NCBI GenBank assembly: GCA_001794635.1
Contig: MGKE01000008.1
Span: 1 to 52,993 of the forward strand
Reading direction: 5' to 3'
From: Candidatus Yanofskybacteria bacterium RIFCSPLOWO2_01_FULL_39_28
Lineage (GTDB): Bacteria; Patescibacteriota; Minisyncoccia; 2-02-FULL-40-12; GWA2-44-9
Length of the DNA stretch: 52,993 nt
In this document: positions 1 to 6,980 of the stretch, in pieces
Position numbering within the stretch: position 1 is the stretch's first letter
How the letters are laid out: the number at the start of each line of letters is the position of its first letter
Made by a program: the position numbers and the translations under genes
The notes under the pieces: model-generated
Database searches by the model: none
The model's input: the letters and a program-made list of their open reading frames with translations, nothing else
What the model was told of the DNA's origin: nothing

Positions 1-11
1 GCCATCATCAT

Positions 12-39
12 TTGCCCAAAAATACGATCTTGCTACAAT
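12..39 (+). promoter_or_regulatory. Putative sigma-70 promoter
   Basis: TTGCCC (12-17) and TACAAT (34-39) are separated by 16 bp. The predicted start near 46 precedes the small gene at 70. Confidence 0.5.
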
Positions 40-69
40 GAAAACACATATCAACTTAGTGTCTTAAGA

Positions 70-291
70 ATGGGGTCCACTTCAAAGAGACTCCGAAAAG
101 AAGGCCGAGAATTTGTCGTTACCGGCTGTCAAGCTGACGCAACTGAACTTAACAGACAGTTTTTCAATGAATTTTGCCAATCTCTCCAAAGATTCATTGA
201 CCTCAAAGGTTTTGGCGTTGATTGGGACAAAAGATGTGCAGAAACATTGTTGTCATTCATGACTTCTTTAGAAATTCACGCCAGATCATAA
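70..291 (+). CDS. Hypothetical 73-residue protein
   Basis: I do not recognise this family. The product is small and soluble, with a basic N-terminus (KRLRKEGRE) followed by alternating hydrophobic and acidic residues that look helical. No signal peptide or membrane segment is visible. It has its own promoter-like sequence upstream and a clear intrinsic terminator directly after the stop, which supports a real monocistronic gene. No good Shine-Dalgarno precedes the ATG, as for many genes in this window. Function unknown. Confidence 0.55.
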   Translation: MGSTSKRLRKEGREFVVTGCQADATELNRQFFNEFCQSLQRFIDLKGFGVDWDKRCAETLLSFMTSLEIHARS

Positions 292-316
292 ACCGACGCA
301 AGTCGGTCTTTTTTTT
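292..316 (+). terminator. Intrinsic terminator of the first small gene
   Basis: The stem ACCGAC/GTCGGT has a GCAA-type loop and is followed by a run of eight T. The T run merges into the -35 of the next promoter. Confidence 0.8.
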
Positions 317-342
317 GACAAAATCTGTTTTTTTGTTATTAT
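315..342 (+). promoter_or_regulatory. Promoter of the ADP-ribosylglycohydrolase operon
   Basis: TTGACA (315-320), a 16-bp spacer and TATTAT (337-342). The -35 overlaps the tail of the upstream terminator, so the two transcription units are packed back to back. Confidence 0.65.
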
Positions 343-373
343 ATTGGCACTACCTTAACAACATGGGGCTTTG

Positions 374-1405
374 ATGCAAAAAGTGACCTTGGATCAAATC
401 CGCGGAATGTTTGTCGGTATTGCTATCGGAGATGCTTTGGGTATGCCGGTTGAAAATTTATCTGCTGAACAAATTAAAGCAAAATATGGACGGCTTACTG
501 AATATGTCCGACCCGATGGCCACAAATGGTTTGATGGACGTGAAGCCGGAACTTGGACCGACGATACTCAGCTCACCCTTTTGGTTGCTGATTCTTTAAT
601 AGAACGAAAAGCTTTGGAAGTGTGGGACTTGGCCAACAGACATGTTGAATATTTTAAAAGAGAAGGAGATTTAGGATTTGGCCCAACAACCAGAGAGGCA
701 ATCAATAGACTCATTTCCGGAATTCATTGGGTAGAATCAGGTATAAGCAATAATCCCAAACATGGGCTGGGAAATGCTATGCCAATGAAAGTCGCTCCTC
801 TGGGAGCATACTCTGTTTCGCCATTTTTCAGAAAATGGTCTTATTGCCACACGCTTTTTGAAAGCAACCTTCGAGACTTTACCCTGATGACTCATTACAG
901 AAACATAGCCGTTGAATCAGCTTTTGCTCATGTAGCGGCCATTGAGTTCTGCCTGGAATGGAATGTCAGTAAAAGAAATATGGTTGATAATTTCATAACC
1001 GTTATAATTAACGCTTGTGAATCAGCGCCCAAAATTGAAGAAAGGTTCAAATCAGAAGATTCTCTGCTGAAACTGTTTAAATCATTTGTAAATCTGCCTT
1101 TTCAGGTGATGATAACTGATGACTTCATTGAAAGATTCGGAGGAGGAACAAGTTATGTTTATAACTCTCTCCCCTTCTCATATGGATTTTTCTTGAGAGA
1201 TCCTTTTGAGATTGACACTCTTTATGACGTAATCAACGCTGGCGGTGATACCGATACCAACGGCTCAATTGTTGGCGGAATGTTGGGCGCCTTAAACGGT
1301 GTTTCTATCTTTCCGCAACACCTGATTGACAGTTTGTGGCAGAAGGAAAGAATTCTGGCAACGGCTGATAAGTTTTACGAAACATTTTTCCAGGAATCAG
1401 AATAA
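374..1405 (+). CDS. ADP-ribosylglycohydrolase family protein
   Basis: Members of this family remove ADP-ribose from proteins or small molecules using a binuclear metal site. The family signatures are present: GDALGMPVE near the N-terminus, WTDDTQLTL around residue 60, and the C-terminal [17 protein letters not shown] motif whose Asp residues bind the metals. Length (343 residues) fits a single-domain family member. I chose ATG 374 because GGGG lies 5 nt upstream; a TTG at 371 is also in frame. The stop overlaps the start of the next Nudix gene as TAATG, which indicates translational coupling, so the pair probably process ADP-ribose or related NAD breakdown products together. The exact substrate cannot be read from the sequence. 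Confidence 0.9.
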   Translation: MQKVTLDQIRGMFVGIAIGDALGMPVENLSAEQIKAKYGRLTEYVRPDGHKWFDGREAGTWTDDTQLTLLVADSLIERKALEVWDLANRHVEYFKREGDLGFGPTTREAINRLISGIHWVESGISNNPKHGLGNAMPMKVAPLGAYSVSPFFRKWSYCHTLFESNLRDFTLMTHYRNIAVESAFAHVAAIEFCLEWNVSKRNMVDNFITVIINACESAPKIEERFKSEDSLLKLFKSFVNLPFQVMITDDFIERFGGGTSYVYNSLPFSYGFFLRDPFEIDTLYDVINAGGDTDTNGSIVGGMLGALNGVSIFPQHLIDSLWQKERILATADKFYETFFQESE

Positions 1406-1983
1406 TGTACAAAACCCAACTTGATTATATATTTTGTCCTTTCTGTGGAAGGTATTTGGAAGTAACCGTAGAAGAGGGGCAAGAATTAAAATACTGCTCT
1501 CAATGTAAATGGAAACACTATCTAAAACACGACATTGCTGTTGCCGGCATAGCCGTAAGATTCAATCCTCTACCTGAAACTTTGATGGTTTTAAGAAATA
1601 GAGAGCCAAATCCAGGTAAATGGTCATTCCCGGCTGGATTTGTAAACTTTGGGGAACGTCCCGATAATGCACTAATCAGAGAAGTCCGCGAAGAAACGGG
1701 TTTAACTGTAGTAAGAGCAAAGTTAATAAAAGAAGTGGTGTCAGATGATGACCCAAATAGAAGCCCCAAACAACAATCCAGATTTTATAAAATGGTCGTG
1801 ACTGGGAAAGTAAAAAATCAAGACCAAGAAGAAAATTCTGAAATAAAATGGCATAGCTTAAGCCGACAGATTCCGGTTCCGGAAATTGCCTGGGGAAACC
1901 ACGAACTATTATTTAGATATATGCAAGGAGACGTCTTATCTTTTATGGAATGGGCTGAATACTGGAAATCTGAAGTCCGCTAA
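1405..1983 (+). CDS. Nudix hydrolase with N-terminal zinc ribbon
   Basis: The N-terminal 40 residues carry CPFC and CSQC knuckles of a zinc ribbon. A Nudix domain follows, with the box starting at GFVNFGERP and ending REVREETGL, a full match to GX5EX7REUXEEXGU. This zinc-ribbon/Nudix arrangement recalls NudC-like and ADP-ribose pyrophosphatase-like enzymes that cleave nucleoside-diphosphate linkages. It is coupled by a 1-nt overlap (TAATG) to the ADP-ribosylglycohydrolase, which makes an ADP-ribose-type substrate plausible. A terminator hairpin overlaps the stop codon. Substrate assignment is inference; the fold call is secure. Confidence 0.9.
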   Translation: MYKTQLDYIFCPFCGRYLEVTVEEGQELKYCSQCKWKHYLKHDIAVAGIAVRFNPLPETLMVLRNREPNPGKWSFPAGFVNFGERPDNALIREVREETGLTVVRAKLIKEVVSDDDPNRSPKQQSRFYKMVVTGKVKNQDQEENSEIKWHSLSRQIPVPEIAWGNHELLFRYMQGDVLSFMEWAEYWKSEVR

Positions 1984-1997
1984 ATGCGGATTTTTTT
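1976..1997 (+). terminator. Intrinsic terminator after the Nudix gene
   Basis: TCCGC/GCGGA stem with a TAAAT loop and seven T. The stem starts inside the last codons of the gene. Confidence 0.8.
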
Positions 1998-2010
1998 ATT
2001 ATTACCACTG

Positions 2011-2046
2011 TGTCTTATAATTGTGCATATGCACAATTATAAGACA
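2011..2046. repeat. 36-bp perfect palindrome between terminator and promoter
   Basis: The sequence is exactly self-complementary about its centre (GCATATGC). It sits 13 bp after the terminator of the Nudix gene and one base before the -35 of the next promoter. It has no T-run. Palindromes of 36-38 bp in the same relative place occur at 12710 and 46780. Confidence 0.85.
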
Positions 2047-2047
2047 A

Positions 2048-2076
2048 TTGACTACTTTGTTAAATTAATGTAGAAT
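2048..2076 (+). promoter_or_regulatory. Promoter of the nicotinate phosphoribosyltransferase gene
   Basis: TTGACT (2048-2053), 17-bp spacer and TAGAAT (2071-2076). The predicted start near 2083 excludes the in-frame ATG at 2077 as the start codon. Confidence 0.75.
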
Positions 2077-2112
2077 ATGGAGAATGTTCGTTGTCAATTT
2101 GGAGGAATAGAC

Positions 2113-3552
2113 ATGCTCAATTTTGACCGCTATCATGCCACCATGGGCAATTTTTCTCTGACTGACCATGCCAAGCTTCCATCAGGTAAACTTCTAGCTG
2201 ATGAAATGACAACTTTTTATGTTACTCAAAGAAAACTCAAGTTTGCCCCGTGTGTTGGCCACGATCGTCTCAAAGCTGCTCTTCGTGAAACAGAATTAGA
2301 TGTTCCCCATCTTGATTTTTTAAGAAGAGACAAGGCAAATCTTTCTTTGCTAGCTGATAAACTGTCGTCGGCTTCAAAACATGATTTTGAGGTTAGGGCC
2401 GTAACACCTGGAACAATTATGTTCAGCGGTGAGCCAATTGCTGACATAACTGGCCCCTTCTGGTTCACCCAAATGCAAGAAGTTAAATTTGAACACGCTT
2501 TTGACGAACCGATGACAGTGGCCAGTAGAGCATTAAAAGTAAGGAGAGCCGCTGGCGACAAACATGTTTCCGGTTTTTCACTAAGAAGAGACGGGAGCGC
2601 GGAACGATCTCTTGAGGTAAATAAGTACGCTTACATCGGTGGGTTTGATGACACTTCTTTCATGGAAGCGGCTTACCAGCTTGGTATTAACCCTGTTGGA
2701 ACAATCGCTCATTACTATATCCAGGCCTTTTTGGAATTTTTGTATGCCCTTCATCCGGAAAGAGATCCTCAAGGAAGAAAAAAGCATTTTGAGCAAATAG
2801 CTTTTGAGAAATGGTTGGATGCCAATCCCAACGGCACTACACTCCTTCTAGATACGTTACTGCTCAAACATGGCATAATCCACGCCATCCGAGCGGCTAA
2901 AAGTTCAGACGCCAGACGAAAAGCCCTAAAGTTTGTCCGGATTGATTCTGGGGATTTGCCTAAAAATACGCTTTGGATCAGGCGAATGCTTGACGCAAAC
3001 AATATGAAAGATGTCGGGATTATGGTTACATCGGATCTTGATGATCAAAAAATTAGAGAAATTGTCCAGACATGCTGTGACGTGGATGGATTCGGTGTCG
3101 GAACTAAGTTAATCGCCGAAGTTGAATCAGTAGCCGGAGTTATTTTCAAAATGTGCAAAATCGGTAAACAAGCTACTATGAAACTGTCTGAAAACCCCGA
3201 GAAAGGAACTTTGCCTGGCAAAACACAGGTTTGGCGGTTTATTGATAATGAAGGATTCTACATAAAAGACGTTATAACAATGGATATGGAGGTGCCTTTA
3301 AAAGAAAATTACGCTTCAGTTGCCGCTCTGCTTAGACCCTTTTTCGGAAGAAACAACCCTGATCCGTGGGTTCCAAACATTCACGATCAGCGTCAATTTG
3401 TTATTGAACAAATGAAACACTTCCGAGACATAGAAAACTATCCCGTTGAACTAAGCTCTTCTCTTCAAATCTCCATCGCAAACCTGCGAAAACGCCTATT
3501 GGAAGATGAGATGGGTGAAGAAGATGTGGTAATGGTTGATTACCCTGAATAA
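2113..3552 (+). CDS. pncB: Nicotinate phosphoribosyltransferase
   Basis: This enzyme makes nicotinate mononucleotide from nicotinic acid and PRPP in the Preiss-Handler route to NAD. Visible family features are the N-terminal LLADEMTTFYV segment, the segment from GFSLRRDGSAE to GGFDDTSFMEAAYQLGI, GTIAHYY, RIDSGDL, and GFGVGTKL, which resembles a phosphate-binding loop. It is not NAMPT-like: the human-type landmarks are absent. The start is ATG 2113, preceded by GGAGG at 2101-2105. A longer reading frame from 2077 would begin upstream of the predicted transcription start. The product is 479 residues, within the family range. A bidirectional hairpin terminator follows. Salvage of nicotinate fits an organism that cannot make NAD fully. 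Confidence 0.9.
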   Translation: MLNFDRYHATMGNFSLTDHAKLPSGKLLADEMTTFYVTQRKLKFAPCVGHDRLKAALRETELDVPHLDFLRRDKANLSLLADKLSSASKHDFEVRAVTPGTIMFSGEPIADITGPFWFTQMQEVKFEHAFDEPMTVASRALKVRRAAGDKHVSGFSLRRDGSAERSLEVNKYAYIGGFDDTSFMEAAYQLGINPVGTIAHYYIQAFLEFLYALHPERDPQGRKKHFEQIAFEKWLDANPNGTTLLLDTLLLKHGIIHAIRAAKSSDARRKALKFVRIDSGDLPKNTLWIRRMLDANNMKDVGIMVTSDLDDQKIREIVQTCCDVDGFGVGTKLIAEVESVAGVIFKMCKIGKQATMKLSENPEKGTLPGKTQVWRFIDNEGFYIKDVITMDMEVPLKENYASVAALLRPFFGRNNPDPWVPNIHDQRQFVIEQMKHFRDIENYPVELSSSLQISIANLRKRLLEDEMGEEDVVMVDYPE

Positions 3553-3563
3553 TATAGTAAACA

Positions 3564-3586
3564 AAAAGTCCCCAGAGGGGACTTTT
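3564..3586. terminator. Bidirectional terminator between convergent genes
   Basis: AAAAGTCCCC/GGGGACTTTT with a 3-nt loop serves the plus-strand pncB and the minus-strand membrane protein that ends at 3591. Confidence 0.8.
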
Positions 3587-3590
3587 AAAT

Positions 3591-4001
3591 TTATTGAACC
3601 TTATCTTTGATTCCGTTTTTGCTTATTCTCAACCTACGGAACCGATAGAAAACAAGAAAAACATATTGCTTGTAATCCCTATGAATAGCCAAGCCAGTCA
3701 AAAGAAAACCTAATCCTGACCAAAACATTAACTTAGCATAAGCCATACTTATACTCATGTGGTATATATCAGCCACCGCCCAAAAAATATTCATTAACAA
3801 CCAAGAATTTACGGCCATTACCGCCAAAACAGAACCGCTGTGTCTCTCTATGTAGAAAAATGTCATAAAGTTGAAAAAAATTGCCGGACAGATCAATACT
3901 CCTACCGCTATCGGCCATTGAAGCATCCAAGACCCATCAAGCAAAAACCAGGAGATAGTACCAAGTGTTTCAAACATCTCAAGCTTCTTATCTCTGGTCA
4001 T
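3591..4001 (-). CDS. Small multi-pass membrane protein, unknown function
   Basis: A 136-residue product with about four hydrophobic segments (around residues 12-25, 28-50, 58-78 and 88-108) and a basic C-terminal tail (FRRLRISKNG). GGAG lies 7 nt before the ATG. It is convergent with pncB and follows the terminator of the next upstream minus gene, so it looks monocistronic. I do not recognise the family. The two-plus-two helix layout with short loops is compatible with a SWEET/SemiSWEET-like or other small transporter fold, but no diagnostic motif was seen. Confidence 0.6.
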   Translation of the reverse strand: MTRDKKLEMFETLGTISWFLLDGSWMLQWPIAVGVLICPAIFFNFMTFFYIERHSGSVLAVMAVNSWLLMNIFWAVADIYHMSISMAYAKLMFWSGLGFLLTGLAIHRDYKQYVFLVFYRFRRLRISKNGIKDKVQ

Positions 4002-4060
4002 AAATTACTCCGTCAAAGTGCTTAATATAGCATATCATAAAAATAAAAAAAATCAAGTTA

Positions 4061-4082
4061 CAAAAATCGCCCGAAGGCGATT
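4061..4082 (-). terminator. Terminator of the 129-residue gene
   Basis: AATCGCC-TTCG-GGCGATT hairpin followed by T residues on the minus strand, directly after the stop of the gene ending at 4082. Confidence 0.75.
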
Positions 4083-4471
4083 CAAATAACTAACTGAATT
4101 TTTGGATTCTGGGAAAGGCAGAGATAAATGGCAGCAGCAATACAATCAGCCAGGAATCCCCTGCCAACATCTTTATTGTGCATTTTGACACCGTGCTGGA
4201 AAGCCTCTTCAACCTTTTTCATAAATGTTCTTTTAGATGAATTCATTATAGATTCATGCATCATTTTGATCGTTGGAAATCCGTTAACAAATTCTCCGTT
4301 ATGAGCAATTCCCGTAGGGGTCGTAGATGAAGCAAGATCAGCTGAATAATATTCGTGAACATTACCAACTTCCGAATGTTCAGGCACCGGTCGATCGTTA
4401 TACCGGCACAATTTATGAGCAAATCTCTTCATTTCAATAAGTTGATCCACGTCATGTTTTTCCTTTTTCAA
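4082..4471 (-). CDS. Hypothetical protein, 129 residues
   Basis: Not recognised. The protein is soluble, rich in His, Lys and Met, with a C-terminal hydrophobic helix (FLADCIAAAIYLCLSQ). The longest frame begins at a TTG; an ATG exists only at residue 14, and neither has a strong ribosome site, so the start is uncertain. A hairpin terminator follows the stop. The upstream gap with a plus-strand promoter separates it from the HD gene. No catalytic motif was found. Confidence 0.5.
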   Translation of the reverse strand: MKKEKHDVDQLIEMKRFAHKLCRYNDRPVPEHSEVGNVHEYYSADLASSTTPTGIAHNGEFVNGFPTIKMMHESIMNSSKRTFMKKVEEAFQHGVKMHNKDVGRGFLADCIAAAIYLCLSQNPKIQLVI

Positions 4472-4506
4472 TGAACTTTCAGTTTATTATACAATACATA
4501 ACAGAA

Positions 4507-4535
4507 TTGACAATACCTAGTTTTAGTGCTATTTT
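4507..4535 (+). promoter_or_regulatory. Promoter of the HD-family gene
   Basis: TTGACA (4507-4512), 17-bp spacer and TATTTT (4530-4535). Confidence 0.6.
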
Positions 4536-4590
4536 ATATCCGTGTTCCTTGAATTATATTCGTAGCCAAATCTAAAGAAAGGGGTTGCTA

Positions 4591-5244
4591 ATGCTGGCAA
4601 CACTTGAACGTTGGCGAGATCTTTGCCACCATCTTGGCGCTAAAGATAATCCTGATACCGGAAAAACTATTTTCAACACTTTTGGTGAACTTGTAACCAA
4701 ACATACTGAAAGTAACCGTCATTATAACAACATACAACACCTAGATGAAGGTTTAGTGCTTATAGACCAAGTAAAGCACTTGGCAGAAAAGCCGGACATT
4801 CTGGAAATGGCCTGGTGGTGGCATGATGAAACCTACAACATAAAAACGGAAACAAAGCTAAACGAATTAAGAAGCGCGACAAATGCTTTCATAGCTCTAA
4901 TAGAATTAGGCGTACCTGATCAAGTTTGTGTCACAATAATGGCACGAATTATGCCAACATTACACAGTTATATTCCTACTGATTTTGACGATAAGCTTAT
5001 GGTTGATATTGATTTGGTGCATTTAGCTGCTCCGTGGGAAAGTTTTTGTTTAAACGCAGAAAACTTAAGAAAAGAATATGACACTACTGTTGAAAAATTC
5101 CGAATTAGACAAGCTGAATTTTTACACAATTTTACCAAAAACCGAAAATACGTTTTCTTAACCGAATCATTCAGAGTTAAATACGAAAAACAGGCCAGAG
5201 AAAACATCAGAAGAGTCCTTGAGTTTAATCAAGGAACCCCCTAA
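4591..5244 (+). CDS. Predicted HD-superfamily metal-dependent phosphohydrolase
   Basis: The sequence matches the small predicted HD phosphohydrolase family: NRHYNNIQHLDEGL near residue 45 provides the first His/Tyr-rich motif, WWWHDETYN near 80 gives the HD pair, and a later VDIDLVHLA gives the last Asp. Such proteins are soluble, and their natural substrates are mostly unknown but are thought to be phosphorylated nucleotides or metabolites. ATG 4591 is preferred over the frame start at 4585 because AGGGG is well placed upstream. The gene stands alone between its own promoter and terminator, inside the NAD-related run. A role in that pathway is suggested only by position. Confidence 0.8.
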   Translation: MLATLERWRDLCHHLGAKDNPDTGKTIFNTFGELVTKHTESNRHYNNIQHLDEGLVLIDQVKHLAEKPDILEMAWWWHDETYNIKTETKLNELRSATNAFIALIELGVPDQVCVTIMARIMPTLHSYIPTDFDDKLMVDIDLVHLAAPWESFCLNAENLRKEYDTTVEKFRIRQAEFLHNFTKNRKYVFLTESFRVKYEKQARENIRRVLEFNQGTP

Positions 5245-5254
5245 TTTAGGGGTC

Positions 5255-5276
5255 AATCCGCACCGAGCGGATTTTT
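5255..5276 (+). terminator. Terminator after the HD gene
   Basis: AATCCGC/GCGGATT hairpin with a T run. A second small hairpin (ACCCCCT/AGGGGT) lies just upstream over the stop codon. Confidence 0.75.
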
Positions 5277-5282
5277 TAATAC

Positions 5283-5325
5283 TTGACTTCTAAAATCTAG
5301 GTGATATAGTGTAAATATAACACTA
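5283..5325 (+). promoter_or_regulatory. nadA promoter with operator-like inverted repeat
   Basis: TTGACT (5283-5288), 16-bp spacer, TATAGT (5305-5310). A perfect inverted repeat TAGTGT-N7-ACACTA (5307-5325) covers the 3' part of the -10 and the predicted start. A protein bound there would block transcription, so this is a candidate repressor site. The regulator is not identifiable from the window. Confidence 0.55.
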
Positions 5326-5349
5326 AGTTCTTTGAAATAAGGAGGCTTT

Positions 5350-6459
5350 GTGAACAAGCTGGTTCTGCCTGGCGATATTCTACGGGCTAGGGACGCAATT
5401 GCTGCCATACCCAAAGTTGACTTAGGTCCACCGATTGAGGTCCCGCCAATTCCGGAAGAAGCCAAACCAAATGGTATAACCGACGAAGAAAAACAATGGC
5501 TTACTCGTGAAATCAACCGCTATGTAAAAGAAAGAAATGCGCTCGTTTTATCCCATAACTACGAAATTCCTGATATACAAGATGTTGCCAAATATAAGGG
5601 TGATTCTATTTTTTTGGCTCAAAAGGGCAGTGAATCTGACGCTGATGTTATAGTTGAAGCGGCCGTTCTGTTTATGCCCCAGATCTTGGCCGTAATGAAA
5701 AAACCTCATCAGATTATACTTGCGCCCAGTCTCAATGCTCTTTGTTCGCTGGCCGCTCACGCTGATCCGAACAAAATAATGGACTGGAAAAAAGATAATC
5801 CGACAGGAATAGTAATAAGTTATGTAAATACCTACATAGAAGTAAAGGCGCTGAGCAATTACTGCTGTGGCTCGGCTAATGCCGCCAAAGTTATTGAACA
5901 TGTTGCTAAAACTTATCCAGATTCTCCCCTGCTTTTCTTGCCAGATGTTCATCTGGGATTCTTTGCCGCAAAAACTCTTGAAGAAATGGGTCAGTCAATT
6001 GACCGGCTCTGGTTGATGATGGGCGCTTGTCATGTCCACAATGACATCCGTCCTTATCATGTAGACAACGCCAGAAAACAACATCCCAACGCCGCCATTG
6101 CCGTCCATCCTGAATGCGGCTGCACCTCAAGCTGTATGCGCCAAGTCCAAACTGGAGAAATACCGCTAAAGTTGGTTGGATTCCGTTCAACATCAGGCAT
6201 GTTCAAATATGCTGAAGAAATCCCGCAAAAAGAAATAATCATAGCCACCGAAGTTGGCAATATATACCCCCTATCCAAAGCCGTTCCCAGCAAGACATTT
6301 ATCCCAGCCAATCCGGACGCAGTCTGTGCCTATATGAAACAAAACACTCTCCGCAATCTTTATGAATCTCTGCGTGACATGAAATACGAAATAACGGTTG
6401 ACCCAGAATTGGCTAAACAAGCTAGGGTACCGATTGAAAGAATGCTGAGAATTGTATAA
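5350..6459 (+). CDS. nadA: Quinolinate synthase
   Basis: NadA condenses iminoaspartate with dihydroxyacetone phosphate to quinolinate using a [4Fe-4S] cluster. The three cluster cysteines sit in LNALCSLA, SNYCCGSANA and HPECGC. Other landmarks are LSHNYEIPDIQDVA, LFLPDVHLG and IATEVGNIYPL. The product is 369 residues, with an N-terminal extension of about 50 residues rich in Pro before the core. The start is GTG 5350 with AGGAGG just upstream. No nadB or nadC is present in the window. Iminoaspartate would therefore have to come from an enzyme encoded elsewhere, or NadA here serves another role. A Nudix gene follows 31 nt downstream and is probably co-transcribed. Confidence 0.93.
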   Translation: MNKLVLPGDILRARDAIAAIPKVDLGPPIEVPPIPEEAKPNGITDEEKQWLTREINRYVKERNALVLSHNYEIPDIQDVAKYKGDSIFLAQKGSESDADVIVEAAVLFMPQILAVMKKPHQIILAPSLNALCSLAAHADPNKIMDWKKDNPTGIVISYVNTYIEVKALSNYCCGSANAAKVIEHVAKTYPDSPLLFLPDVHLGFFAAKTLEEMGQSIDRLWLMMGACHVHNDIRPYHVDNARKQHPNAAIAVHPECGCTSSCMRQVQTGEIPLKLVGFRSTSGMFKYAEEIPQKEIIIATEVGNIYPLSKAVPSKTFIPANPDAVCAYMKQNTLRNLYESLRDMKYEITVDPELAKQARVPIERMLRIV

Positions 6460-6490
6460 GCTAAATTCGCCAGACTAAAGGAAAATCAAA

Positions 6491-6973
6491 ATGCCGCATA
6501 CCCATCCCAGGATTTGCTGGACTACATCAGTTTATATTGTATATAAAAATAAGATACTTTTGGTTCTTCATAAAAAATTAAAAAGCTGGCTCCCCGTCGG
6601 CGGACACATTGAACTGGAAGAAGATACGGCTGAAGCGCTAGAACATGAGGTCAGAGAGGAATGCGGCCTGGATATAACCTTGCTTAGCCCGCCATTACCC
6701 AATGTACCCGAAGCAACTGACATAAAGTTTCTCCCTATACCAAACGGCTTTGATATTCATGGAATAGGTAATGGCCGAAAACACCAAAATCTTGTTTATT
6801 TTGCAATCAGTTCAAACAATCAGGCCGTCTTAGCTCCGCTTGAGCATGATGGTTTGCGCTGGTTCACTGAAAAAGAATTAGATGATCCGTCTTGGGAAAT
6901 CTGGCCCAGCGTCAAATTTTACGCCAAAGAAGCCCTTCGACAGATTCAACAAGCTCAGGATAAAAAATCCTGA
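6491..6973 (+). CDS. Nudix hydrolase
   Basis: Single Nudix domain of 160 residues. The box runs from GGHIELEED through HEVREECGL; the usual first Arg of the REUXEE part is His, while the Glu residues needed for metal binding are kept. The C-terminus ends in a helix and the stop lies inside a terminator hairpin. It follows nadA by 31 nt without a terminator between them, so the two are likely one transcript. Substrate unknown; a nucleotide-sugar or dinucleotide is possible by context. Confidence 0.85.
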   Translation: MPHTHPRICWTTSVYIVYKNKILLVLHKKLKSWLPVGGHIELEEDTAEALEHEVREECGLDITLLSPPLPNVPEATDIKFLPIPNGFDIHGIGNGRKHQNLVYFAISSNNQAVLAPLEHDGLRWFTEKELDDPSWEIWPSVKFYAKEALRQIQQAQDKKS

Positions 6974-6980
6974 GTTTTTT
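6954..6980. terminator. Terminator between nadA-Nudix unit and convergent polX
   Basis: CTCAGGAT/ATCCTGAG stem with AT-rich loop and six T. It overlaps the Nudix stop codon. Confidence 0.8.

Noticed and set aside
2113-3552. NAMPT-type enzyme as in phage NAD-rebuilding systems
   Set aside because: The motifs (RIDSGDL, GFGVGTKL, GGFDDTSF) fit nicotinate phosphoribosyltransferase rather than nicotinamide phosphoribosyltransferase.
6971-6973. Recoding of TGA, as in some CPR lineages
   Set aside because: TGA acts as an ordinary stop in several genes here, such as the Nudix gene and uvrB, and no conserved protein needs TGA read as an amino acid.
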